In this document: piece by piece, positions 30,818 to 41,757 of the stretch
How positions within the stretch are numbered: the stretch's first letter is position 1
Layout: each line of letters opens with the position of its first letter
Made by a program: the position numbers and the translations under genes
The notes under the pieces: model-generated
Told to the model about the DNA's origin: nothing
Databases searched by the model: none
The model's input: the letters and a program-made list of their open reading frames with translations, nothing else
DNA from: Pythium myriotylum
Taxonomy: Eukaryota; Oomycota; Peronosporomycetes; Pythiales; Pythiaceae
Direction of reading: 5' to 3'
Assembly: GCA_023091665.1 (NCBI GenBank)
Contig: JALJCQ010000027.1
Location: 620,001-684,000, forward strand
DNA length: 64,000 nucleotides

Positions 30818-31555
30818 TGCATTCATTCACGCCTGCATCGAGCCAGTCAACCGCGCGATCGATCCATGGACGAACGAAGAATGAATCCGTCCGCTTCCAT
30901 TCTTCCAACCCCACTCTTCGCTCGTCAATCTTCTGTGGAATACGGCGATGCTGTACGACAGCGCGTGCGCGAGAAAGAGGAGGGCCTGTCGTGTGTACAT
31001 ACTGTATTGTACAGTACTCGGATCTTCTTACAGCACGGGCAGACGTGATGAGCCCTGGGTCTCGTCTTGGCTTCAGAGAATGGCGCGCGGGGGTGCGGTG
31101 GTGTCTTGACATTCGAGTGACTTGAGTCACTTTCTCTGGGTCTGCATTTTAGTCTCCTATTCGCAACCAGGATGCGAAGCTTCGGCTTGCGCAATCCAGT
31201 ACCGGTACTACGAGTAGATCGACTGCACTTCCAACCAGCAAGCGAGATCGAGGTCGATGGTGTCCAGCATCTCTGCAGCCACTCGGGCAATCACGGACAC
31301 GACTTCACCGATTGACCGCTGGTGATTTTATCCTTGTATCTGCTCGATCCCAGGTCAGGCCACAGGAGTCTTCATGGGACTCCTATTGTACCGCGCCTCG
31401 TACGGGTGCTGGTAGGGCAACAAGTCAGTGCTAATGACTAATGGGAGCAGTGTGCTGAGCAACTCGAACCGCCAAGATTTCAAGCGACAGAGGTCAGATG
31501 AAAAATGAATTCATTGGGAAACAAACTAGTCTGTTCACCACCGCACTAAACAAGC
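30818..31555. other. Intergenic region right of the inverted repeat
   Basis: No gene recognised. A TACAGTACT half-element lies near 31011-31018. A short palindrome GTGACTTGAGTCAC is near 31117. Confidence 0.4.
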
Positions 31556-32695
31556 TTACGCGTAGTCACACTTGCCGTTCTTGCACTTGAAGCCAGGGTC
31601 ACACTTCGGGATCCAGCGCGAAGTAGCAGGGTTGAAGCACTCCGAGTTACCCTTGGGAGCACGGCACTCCGTGGTTCCGCGGGCACAGTACTGGCCCGAT
31701 GGGCAAGCCTTGTAGCAGATCGCGTCGTTACCCTTGTGGTGCACGTGGGTCTCGACATGGACCTTGATCTTCTTGGCGTAGTCACACTTGCCGTTCTTGC
31801 AAGTGAAGCCAGGATCACACTTCGAGATCCAGCGCGAAGTAGCAGGGTTGAAGCACTCCGAGTTACCCTTGGGAGCGCGACACTCGGTCGTGCCACGAGC
31901 GCAGTACTGGCCGGATGGGCAGGCCTTGTAGCAGATCGCATCATTGCCCTTCTCCTCGTGCTTCTTGCCGTGCTCCTTGTGCTTCTTGGCGTAGTCACAC
32001 TTGCCGTTCTTGCACGTGAAGCCAAGGTCGCACTTCGAGATCCAACGAGACGTCGCAGGGTTGAAGCACTCCGAGTTACCCTTGGGAGCACGGCACTCCG
32101 TGGTTCCGCGGGCACAGTACTGGCCGGATGGGCAGGCCTTGTAGCAGATCGCGTCGTTGCCCTTCTCCTCGTGCTTCTTGCCGTGCTCCTTGTGCTTCTT
32201 GGCGTAGTCACACTTGCCGTTCTTGCACGTGAAGCCAGGGTCGCACTTCGAGATCCAACGAGACGTCGCAGGGTTGAAGCACTCCGAGTTGCCCTTAGGA
32301 GCACGACACTCGGTCGTGCCACGAGCGCAGTACTGGCCGGATGGGCAGGCCTTGTAGCAGATCGCATCATTGCCCTTCTCCTCGTGCTTCTTGCCGTGCT
32401 CCTTGTGCTTCTTGGCGTAGTCACACTTGCCGTTCTTGCACTTGAAACCAGGATCACACTTCGGGATCCAGCGCGAAGTAGCAGGGTTGAAGCACTCCGA
32501 GTTGCCCTTGGGAGCACGGCACTCCGTGGTTCCGCGGGCACAGTACTGGCCCGACGGACACGCCTTGTAGCAGATCGCGTCGTTGCCCTTCTCCTCGTGC
32601 GCGTGGACGCGGATGCGGATCGAGGACGACTCGGCCGTGGCGTCGACGGACACGAGCGCCGCGAAGACGGCGAGAGCGACGGCGGCGAACTTCAT
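31556..32695 (-). CDS. Secreted five-module eight-cysteine protein
   Basis: Encodes 379 residues from the ATG at 32695, which starts a signal peptide (MKFAAVALAVFAALVSVDATA). Upstream in-frame codons to 32890 are ignored for that reason. Five tandem modules begin at about residues 36, 107, 178, 249 and 321, each 59 residues with eight cysteines: CYKAC, QYC, ECRAP, ECFNPATSRWI, KCDPGF, CKNGKCDYA. They are joined by His/Lys-rich linkers (KKHKEHGKKHEE; the last is KKIKVHVETHVHH). Modules are nearly identical in DNA as well, so they were copied or homogenised recently. The protein ends exactly at the end of module five. No known family recognised; an extracellular structural, adhesive or host-interaction role is conjecture. 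Confidence 0.85.
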   Translation of the reverse strand: MKFAAVALAVFAALVSVDATAESSSIRIRVHAHEEKGNDAICYKACPSGQYCARGTTECRAPKGNSECFNPATSRWIPKCDPGFKCKNGKCDYAKKHKEHGKKHEEKGNDAICYKACPSGQYCARGTTECRAPKGNSECFNPATSRWISKCDPGFTCKNGKCDYAKKHKEHGKKHEEKGNDAICYKACPSGQYCARGTTECRAPKGNSECFNPATSRWISKCDLGFTCKNGKCDYAKKHKEHGKKHEEKGNDAICYKACPSGQYCARGTTECRAPKGNSECFNPATSRWISKCDPGFTCKNGKCDYAKKIKVHVETHVHHKGNDAICYKACPSGQYCARGTTECRAPKGNSECFNPATSRWIPKCDPGFKCKNGKCDYA

Positions 32696-32722
32696 GGTGA
32701 CAGCGGAGTGCGCGTGTCGAGG

Positions 32723-32739
32723 CGAATTTCGCAATGAGC
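32723..32739 (-). promoter_or_regulatory. Initiator-like element of the five-module gene
   Basis: On the minus strand GCTCATTGCGAAATTCG lies 28-44 bases before the ATG and resembles the oomycete initiator. The AATTCGCC part is shared with the paralogue upstream of 24403. Confidence 0.5.
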
Positions 32740-33764
32740 AAGTGAGTTTACCAACATCCAGGACGCGTGGAGAGGAGATCCTCTGCCGCGGCTCTGCCAC
32801 GACGCGCAATTCCGTCACCAGGTGTTGTCGCTCCACCCAAGGATACGCCGCGAGGATTGGCCCATTTCCGCCGTCGCGACGTCTGTCCACGCAGCTGAGG
32901 CTTCCCGAAACAGATCAACGGAGACCATGGCGAGGATTCGCGGCTTCCACCACCGGATCATCGTCACTTGACCCTGATTTATCGGGAGAGAGAGGTGAGC
33001 GAGATATTGGCCAATGGAGATCCCGAGTGTAAATAAGTTGTACAAATTGTGACGAGTTCGACGACCCGCATTGAGGTGTCTCCTTGCGGAATCTTTCGAC
33101 TGGGGAAGTGCAGACAGTGATAGAGTACAGTACAGTACTACTTCAGAGAGCCTTGGGCGATCCTTGAGGCTGGGGGATGTTTGCGGAAGACGGAAGATTC
33201 GGTGCTCTCAGCGATGTAATCGCGAGCACCAGCTCCACGGGATGCAGCGGACGGTCTCCGCTAACAGTATCTACCATCTCTACCTATGTGGTAGTGACGA
33301 GGTGTGTTTTTCATTATAATTCGAAGCCTCGAGTCGATGAAGACGCGCAACTCACGTTGAAGTGCAGCGATCTTCGCTCTCGATCTGTTTAGGATCGGCA
33401 TCTTCGTCACCTTCGCTCGGGTGTGCCACTCCCGCTCGCTCTTCGCGCGTGCCTCCAAGAGCGAGCGGTGGATCGTCTGGGTCTGGGCGAATCACTTCGG
33501 GGGTTTCACGCACGCCGTCGCATGCCACCCACGCCACCGTTTGACCAGAGAGAGCTCTTGAGGAGGTGTATGGTTATCCTGACTCAGCAGACCAGATCGA
33601 CCGTTATCGTAATTTACTAATCTTGCTATGAGTAGATATCAAAAAAAATCTATCCAAACCTAAACACCTATATTCCAAAAAGTAGGTTTGTTCCTCCATC
33701 TAGGTTTGGAAGCTCCATTGCATGGGGGAAAAGCACGGAAACCTCTCTTCCCTCCTCGTCCTCC
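32740..33764. other. 1-kb intergenic region
   Basis: No gene recognised. A doubled TACAGTACAGTACT element lies near 33126-33139. Around 33630-33690 the DNA is AT-rich and holds an imperfect inverted repeat (AAACCTAAACACC ... AGTAGGTTTG). Confidence 0.4.
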
Positions 33765-35921
33765 ATGGAGCAGTTCTTCCAGTACACAGGGCGCGAGGGC
33801 GACGCGGCAGACGACGCGCTGCTGCTCGAGCGAGAAAAGCGCTTCGTCTACTCGTCTCCGCGCGAGCGCGCCATCGATCGGTGCGTTCTCGGCGCCGCCG
33901 TCGCGCGCCGACGTTTCCCTTGGCTCACGCATGTTGCCGCAGGCTCGCCGAGCTGCCGCGCGGCGCGTATTTCGCATGCCAAGAGCTCTCGTTCTACGGC
34001 GACCAAGTCTGGATGAAGATCCGCCGCGGCGTCTTCTCCAACGCCACGCAGACGAGCGGCTACCTGCGCGTCGAGTTCGACTTTGACGAGCAGCTCGCGC
34101 CCAAGCAGCGCCGCTGCGCCGCGTTCCACACGACGCCAAGGCGGTTCAAGCAGCTCGTGCAGTTGCCCAGTACGTGGTCTCTCTGTGGTTCTCTGCGGGG
34201 TTGCTTTTTTTTGGTCGGTCTGCATGCTGATATTGCGATTGTTCGCGACAGGTTTCCCGGCTTTCTTGTGCGCCAGACAGCGCGTCTCGCTCTCCCGCGC
34301 GCCGCAATTCCACGCGCCCGCACTGGCGCCGCCGCACGCTCGACAGCTGCCGCCCGCGAGCGTTTTCCAGGCCACTGAGAGCCGCTTCAACGACGACTTC
34401 ACACAGCTCGCGCTCAAAATCACTTCGCCTTTCGGCCTCACGGGCTGGATCACCGTTTCGTTCTGTGATGCGTTAGCTGAAGTCGAGGACCCGCGCAAGC
34501 CACTTCCCGGGCCGGTGCTCGTGCAAAACATCGCGCCACGCAACGGTAAGTGGATGGGAGAGCTTCCCGTGCGCGGCACGCCGACGCTACAGGCACCGCG
34601 GCGAGGCAACCTCGAGAACTTCCGCATCGCCACGGCCATCGAGCGCAAACTTGTCAAGGACCAAGTGTGGATTCGATTGCAAGATTTTGAAGGTGCTCAG
34701 GGTAATGATGACGAGGACTCGAATCAGAACGCGGAAGAGGCATGGATTATCGAGCGCCATGCCAACACAGCAGAGCGCGTAACTGTGCCTTGGGGCTCGG
34801 ACCAAATCCACGACGAGTCATTACATCGTGACGAGTACGCGGAGCGGTACTATCGTAACATTTATGGTCGCCGCGTGCTCCCTCTCCGCAAGGCCCCCAG
34901 GTTAGAGGCAGAAGTCGTTGGCGAGCTAGCCCCAGGGTCAGTGGTGGTGTCGACACGACGGGTGCTAAACGAGCGCGGGCACGTGTGGATTCGCATTGCC
35001 ATGTCAGACGCAAGCTCGACGAGCGCCAATCCTCAGGAAGTAACCTATGGCTACGCGATCCAATCCAGCGCCAAGACCAACGTCTGTATGCTGCAGGAGA
35101 TCTCAACCCCTGGAAAGATGGCTCCCAAGCAGTTCTTCCAGGTCGTGTTGAAGGCTCCTACGAAGGCTTTGCAAGTGCAACCCGAGAATACTGGTGACGC
35201 GCAGAAAGACGCAGCAAAGTCAGACACATCACCACGAATCGCTGCAAGAGCTGAGCCATCTAGGACAGCAATGGAACTGTTTTATCTCAGAGATGGTGCT
35301 GTTGTGAGTGCAATTGGATCCATTTATAACTCGGATCAGAAAGCGGTATGGCTGCAAGTGCTTCGAGAAGATCTTGATCCATCAGTTATCGAGAAGAAAC
35401 AATTGCTACCTCACGAACAGCGCGCCGAAGAAGACAATCAGACCGAGCAACAGTACGTCGTTTATGTCCCAGTGTGTTATACTGAGGAGAGTCGCAGCCA
35501 TGAAGTCGCTCTGTTTGCTCTCGGTCGCACGTTGCAAAAGGCAGCTGATCCTGATCATGTTGAGGCTGAACGCCAGCGCACAGGTGCACGTGTCGTGTTC
35601 ACAGGCGGACGAGCGTCCAAACTCTTCGGGTCTCAACTCATGAAACCGTCCACGATCGATCTAGATAGCCAGCCAAAGCGATCCGTCACAACCAACGCTG
35701 CGCGAGCGGCGGGTGATGATGACCCAACGCAGGCTCTGAAAGAGGAGATTGACGCATGGCAACGCGAGAGCGCTGGCATGGGAGTGTATGCGTTCGCCCA
35801 ACAGGCCAAATCCACATTTCTATCGTGCATCCAGCGCCCGTTTGCGTCGTGTCTGGAACGCAAGGATGCCCACCGGATGTACTCGCAGCTTCACCAGGAT
35901 GACGCTGATGAGGAAGGGTGA
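33765..35921 (+). CDS. Unknown protein with SH3b-like segment
   Basis: Three exons, 33765-33880, 33943-34169 and 34252-35921 (introns 62 and 82 nt, donors GTGCGT and GTACGT), give about 670 residues starting MEQFFQYTGREGDAADDALL. The joins give ERAID-R-LAELPRGAYF and VQLP-S-FPAFLCARQ, all in frame. In the middle, YGRRVLPLRKAPRLEAEVVG, then GSVVVSTRRVLNERGHVWIRI and YGYAI, resembles a bacterial-type SH3 (SH3b) fold. An earlier segment (GAYFACQELSFYGDQVWMKIR) may be another such copy. There is no signal peptide or membrane segment. The C-terminal 150 residues are polar. Function unknown. Convergent with the large lectin-repeat gene, 114 bp apart. Confidence 0.75.
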
Positions 35922-36035
35922 CAAAGAGTTGAAGTGATTGAAGATACGTCATGCAGTGCATTCTGAGAAATGGAATCATGAACACGTGGAATATGCACTC
36001 TCAAGCTCCCCCTACTCTTCTCCCATATCTTCAAG

Positions 36036-39000
36036 TCACTGAAGTCGTTGACACGCGTACCCATTAAGAGCGCCGATAGAGCCAATTGGACAAGTCGTGC
36101 ACACGCCACTTGTATAGAATTCGTCGCTCTTGCAGCAAGTATCTCCCGCGGCACTGGTCCTGAATGTGTCCACAGTCCGTGTGGCGGTGGCCGTCGGACG
36201 CGTTACACGCACAACCTTGAGAAGTGCAAGGATATTAAGTTCTCCGACGTTGGCTGGGGCTGTTCCATTCTCGGTGCGTGGTAGTGCCAGTTTAAATGCG
36301 TCGCTCGGGGTGGAAACAGTACTCGAGATTCGCCATGTCGAGAAGAGGCTTGGTAACACATCGGTAGACAGCAGCGAACCATCTTCAAACACGCAGAGCG
36401 TCGATGAGCCGTCGTTCTTGACGCACTTTGCGGCTTCGTGATAGGGATTCACGAGCTTGGTCGCGCATACTGGCGCATTAGTCGCCGTTGAGAAACGGAT
36501 GGTCTGCCTGGGGATGACAAAGCTCTTCGTGTTAAGCGAGTTCAGTCGCTGGGTCGCTGCCACATCTACGTTTGTGGAGACGTCGAGCCGTTGCAATGCA
36601 CCAGGGATAGTCGCGTTGGGCTTGGTCGTGTACGGCAAATACAATTGCATGGACTGGATGTAAATTCCTGCCAGAGAAGCTACTGTGTCGCTTGGAAAGA
36701 CCCACGAGTACGTCTTTAGCCACGCCAAATCGTCCAGTGGAAGTGTGAACTGGACTGATTCACCTCTGGCGAGTGCTTCAAGGTCGAGGTAAGGACGAGG
36801 TAAGACGGGAGTACTGGAGTCTCCTGAAGCCGGCGTTGGTCGTGTCGGTATCAATGCGTACATGGTGTACTGGCGAAGACTCGGCGCAGCATAAGCTCGC
36901 ATGGCTTAGATGTCGGTTGGCGTGTAAAATTTCGTTGGCGACCCTGGAGACGCGCACATGGATGGCGGGATGCCACCGTTCTTGTATTCGTAGAACTTGC
37001 AGAACTGGAAGGCAGCATTCTGTAATTTGTACTGCATGAAGAAGCGGCTCAGTCCAGCGTACGCCATCGAGTAGAACGGCTTAAAAGGTGTCGAGGCCAG
37101 GCGACGGCCTCCGCCAAGACCTTTTGCTGCTGTGCCCAAGTTGGCAGCTGTTTGAAGATTCACAGCAGCGCGTCCAAGCTCACCGATCTTCTCGAATTGC
37201 CGTCCAAGCTCATTATAAACTTCAGTAAACGCTGCAAACATTGGGGTTGCGAGCGCACGTGCTCGGCGAATCTCTGCTAGCGCTTTCGGAACGGCTGTAG
37301 TCATGACGGGTAGGCGGTTTGTCAAGTAAGCCATGAAATCCAAGAACTGCATGCTCTGGTCAGCCATCTTGGTGATATCCGTCTGGGTCATTGGCACGCT
37401 GAAGTTGTTGTAAATACGCATGAGGGTGTCGATGTAGTTGGTAATCTCGGCTTTTGATGGGGCTGGTGTGCTGCTCATGGCGCGTGTCAGAGTGACAAGA
37501 GCGTTTATATTCGAGCGCATATCATCGAAGCCCTCGCTGACGTTTGCAAATCTCCGGACAGCGTCACTGAAGTACTCGGCTTGACGTTTAAGTTCTCGAT
37601 CGTCTTCGTTCTTTATCTGAACGCTGGCAGTAATCTCAGTGACTTCCATCGCTGCTCTGGCAATCCTCACTGGATCAACTGCACCAGAGAATATTGCACT
37701 GGGACTGAAGAATCTTGCGGTCTCGACGAAGATGTCCGAAAGCGCGACGGTCATTTTCAGTGCGAGGTATATCCCTTGTGCGTCGAGAATGGATTTCATG
37801 AAAGCTGCTGCGTTGTCGATGCTGTCTGTGAACTGCTTCCGCCTTTCCGTCTCAAATTCTCGGACAAGGATGTCAGTTGCTTCTATCGATAGCATGACAT
37901 TTTTCAGAAGCTGGTCCTTATTGATACTCGCGTCAGCCTGGAAGTAATCGGCAAGCGCAGTGAAGCCCTGCTGGAACGAGCCAACGACTGTCTTCGTACT
38001 CTCGTCAATCTTGGAAGAGAGCAGATTGGTGTTGGTGTTGACTACGTTCGTGAGCTGCTGCGTCGCTGAGTCGATCTTATCTCGCGTCTTCTCGCCTTCT
38101 TCGCCAATCTTGTTGTACAGCTTGTCAGTTGATTCGTCAATCTTGTTGCGAATCGCGCGTCCCTCATCACCGATCTTGTTGTACAGCTTGGCTGTGGACT
38201 CGTCGATCTTGCCGCGGATAGCCCGACCTTCCTCCCCAATTTTATCGTACAGCTTTGTCGTCGCGTCAGCCACAAGTTTGCGCGTCGCCGTTGCCTCTGC
38301 ACCGATCTGGGTCGCAAGCTTCTTGGTGTTATCGTCGATAATTTTTTGTAGCGCCCGAGCCTCGGCAGTCATCTTGTCGTAGAGCAGCTTGGTGTTCTTG
38401 GCGATGTCACGACGGATTGTGTCGACTGCGGAGCCGATCGTTTCTTCGAGTTGCTTTGTGCTCACATCGATCGAGGCCTGCAGCGCACGGCCCTCCTCTC
38501 CCATCTTGGTGTACAAAATTTGCGTACTTGCGGCAATGTCACTGTGGATCGCTGCGCTTTCAGCTTTGATAACTGCCTGAATCTTGTCGCTCTCCTCCTG
38601 AATCTTCGCTCCAACTTTGTTCGCAGAGTCTTGGATGGCCGTGATGATCTCAAACTGCTTGCTTTCTTGGTCGACTACGTCCAACTGTTTGCGCACGTCT
38701 ACTTCGGCAAGCTCGGTCAGGGAAACAACGTTGGCCTTGCGTGATCGTTCGAATGCTACGACCTGCAACAAGCCTGCGTGGAACTCCTGCAGCTTGCAAA
38801 TGGAGAAGTCGGGATTGCTAGGGTTATTGCACACGACAGGAAGCACGTACATGCCAAGCAGTCCGAGGTCGCTGACCGAACGGTTTGGCTCCAAGTACGC
38901 GACCATACCATTCACGTCTCGGCTATTAACGAGTGCGTTAATGGCGTTGAAGTGGGCTACCGAGACCTGGTCGATCAGGAAAGTGAAGTAGGGCAACAAA

Positions 39001-41699
39001 GGAGACAAGGTGGGCGTGTATGAAGCGAGCACGGAGTACACGCGCAGGAACTGCTCAGGGCGTGCGGTCGCGAGCAACGTCTTTGTCGAGTAGATGGTCA
39101 GCTCAAGCGAGTCGAATAGCAGCCGTACGGCTGTGGGCGTCCACAGTGAATCTCCCGACGAGCTGCTGGCAGCGAATACCTGGGCGAACTGTTTGCCAAG
39201 CTCTTGTGTCTCACTGTTCAGTTTGCCTGTCTCACTTTCCATCCAAATCGAGCGCTCAAGGTCGGATTTGACGATCGTTATTGTGTGGAACTTGGCGAGG
39301 GGGCACACTTTGGACGACGGAAACTTGGCACATACGCGCGGCAGCACCTGTGTCGCGAGGTAGTTCATGTCACTGCTGCGGCCATCCATGAAGGCCTCGA
39401 GGCTTGCAGAGTGATTACTGAAGACTAAGCGCGTGATCTCCTTGCGACGAGCGTCGTGGAGCTGAGTGTCGAGCGGTGAGTAGAACGAAGCCCATGCGGT
39501 CATCTCAGCCGTCGAGAAGTATGGCCACAACACCAGAGCCATCGTGAGCTCGGCGTTATTGGCGGTGCGCAGCAAGTCCGTGCGCGAGTGCACACCTACA
39601 GGCGTCGTGCGGCCGAAAACGAGTAGCTGAGCGTACGTGATCCAAGTCTTCGAGTCAACAGCTCCGTCAGCGTTAGCTCGGTACGCAGAGATGAAGGCGT
39701 CGGCTCGGTCAAGCACGGCGGATGTGACCAGCTCGCTGGTTTTGGCTAAGTTCGCGGAAGCTTTCTTGATTTCTTCCAACAGGTTCTTGCGCGCAGCCGC
39801 AAGAGCTGAGACGAGCCCGATGCCGCACGCCGAGAGCCTGGCTGGGGCTGTGCACAATGACTGCACTTGCTGATTGTACCATACGACGTCACTCGACGTG
39901 GCAAAGCTGACAACGCCCTCAGCGTTGTTGCTGTCTACCGAAGACTTGAGTGCATTGGCCATGGCTTTGCCAGCGTCATTACTTACCACGGCGAGCGAAT
40001 TCGCGGTCGATGGTAGTGCTACGCCCTGGACCAGCAAATTGGCTAGACGTACGTAGTTGAAGATGCTGTTGAGTCGCGTGGCACCATCGGTCAACATTGT
40101 GCGGAACCATTCTCGAAGCTTGGGGCGCAGCTCGGCGTCTCGGTCGCGCACACGTCACATGAGCTCGGCAAGATCGACTAGCACTTGGCGATTTGCTGAT
40201 CCTAGCTTTTCGACGATCGCCGACTCTGAGAGCACAAGAGCCTGGGACCCCATGGTGAGCGACAGAGTCTCGAGCACGACACTCGAGTAGTGGGCATACT
40301 CCTCACGGTCAACAAGCTGCGCTGGCACGAAGTAGCTGAGGTCATTCCTGTACACGAGAGAGTTGCGCACGGCCACAAAGAGCGCGTCGCCACTCAATTT
40401 GGCCCGGCTTGAGCAGAACTCTTGCTGTGCGTCGGCGCGCGAAGGGGCTGGCATAGTTGTGAACTGACGCAACGTGAAGATCTGCCACTTGGTCGGCGCC
40501 GCAGGGTTGCAAGCTTCCATAGTGAGAGTGGCTTCGGTCCAAACCTTGGCGGAGCTGTAGACAGTCACACACTTACCACAGGCCTGTGGGTGGGGTGAGG
40601 TCAGAGACCCCGTCGTGGCGTCCAATGTCCACTGTTGGTTAGCTCCTCCCGAGCATGGCGCCGAGTTGAGTTTCTGGCCTCTTGTGAGCGGCATCTCGAG
40701 ACACTTGTCTCCGACCTTGATAGTCTTCTGGGTCGTCACCTCCCACCAATAGCCTACCTCAGTGCGGCAAGGGTGCACATGGAGAATGTCGCCATTCTGG
40801 ACGAGACAGTTGACTCCATTGTACGACTGCGCTGCGTGAATACGACGTCGCTTCATGTTTGCCTCTCGAGCAGCCAGCAAAGGTTTGATGCTGAATACGG
40901 CGCTAGAGGGTGGCGTGCTGCTGCAAGCGATGAGCCGGGCAAGCTTGTCACCAATGTCGAGACAGAATCCAGGCTTGGCGCGCGAGACGATCGTTCCGGT
41001 TTTCTCATCGGCCCACCAACGCTGTCGCGCTGCATTGCCGGCCGTGCAGTTGATTGCACCGACCACAAGCGCCTTCTCGTCGAGCAGTTCAAGACAAAAG
41101 TCGCTCCACACACGTAGCTCCTCGTCGAAGGTGTAGTCCCAGACTTGGTTGGTCATACCGTGGCATGCGTACGGGTACACAGACGGGTTTCCCGTGTTCC
41201 AGTCAACGCAGTTCCCACTCGCAGCCTTGAGTGGTACTCCTGTTGCCGGGCGGATGCTGGCAGAGCGGAAGATTTGCGTCGCCCTTGATGGATCGCAGTT
41301 GACGAGCGTGATGTTGTTGTACGACGGTCCGAGCCCATCGAGGCACTTGCCGAACTTGCTGCTTCCTACTGCGGCCACCATTCCATCGTACGTGACGCGC
41401 CAGAGGTGCTCAAACTTGGACCTGTCGCATGACGAGGCGAGCGAAACCGAGTCGTCGGCCGCGTACTGGAGACACGTGCCGGGCTTGGCGCTCGAACGGA
41501 GGAAGCCGCCGTCCGTGAACTCGAAGAGCTGGCTCGTCGCGCCGGTGCACCAGTTGTTGGTGAGCTTCAGCGTCGAGGGGTGAATCGTGAGGCAGTTGCC
41601 GCCGAAAGGAAGACCTGCCGGGACAAACTGCAACAAGTCGGGCACCGCGTGGGCGGAGGCCGCAGCGAGTGCGACTGCGACGGCGTAGTTTCTCATCAA
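36036..41699 (-). CDS. Large secreted lectin/22-residue-repeat protein broken by two in-frame stops
   Basis: One continuous minus-strand frame of 1888 codons, interrupted by TGA at 40157-40155 (codon 515) and TAA at 36908-36906 (codon 1598). The three open parts are 41699-40155, 40154-36906 and 36905-36036. Part one has a signal peptide (MMRNYAVAVALAAASAHA) and R-type (ricin B) lectin repeats with QxW-like sites (NQVWDY, QRWWAD, NQQWTL). Part two is helical and contains eight exact-length 22-residue repeats. Part three ends in a small Cys cluster (CCKSDEFYTSGVCTTCPIG). There is no intergenic space, and no GTRNGT donor with a branch site near either stop, so splicing is unlikely. It is a recent pseudogene, a readthrough gene, or a sequence error at two bases. 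Confidence 0.7.
37998..38525 (-). repeat. Eight 22-residue (66-bp) coding repeats
   Basis: Within the large secreted protein, eight units of exactly 22 residues run without gaps, for example TKLYDKIGEEGRAIRGKIDES-type. Each can be split into two 11-residue halves. Length is strictly kept while residues vary, as in hendecad coiled coils or apolipoprotein-type amphipathic helices. Confidence 0.75.
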
Positions 41700-41742
41700 C
41701 AGTGAGATCGCTGGCTGCTTGGGTTGCTTGCGAAGTTGGTGG

Positions 41743-41757
41743 CGAATGCCAGAGTGA
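41743..41757 (-). promoter_or_regulatory. Initiator-like element of the large secreted protein
   Basis: On the minus strand TCACTCTGGCATTCG lies about 44-58 bases before the ATG at 41699 and resembles the oomycete initiator core with a CATT flank. Confidence 0.4.

Noticed and set aside
40155..40157. TGA as a selenocysteine codon
   Set aside because: A TAA stop interrupts the same gene later, no redox motif surrounds the site, and no SECIS-like structure was noticed downstream.
40130..40200. A 54-nt intron removing the first stop of the large secreted gene
   Set aside because: A frame-keeping GT...AG pair exists (GTGCTA donor), but it lacks the GTRNG donor of the other introns, has no CTAAC-like branch and would be shorter than any other intron found.
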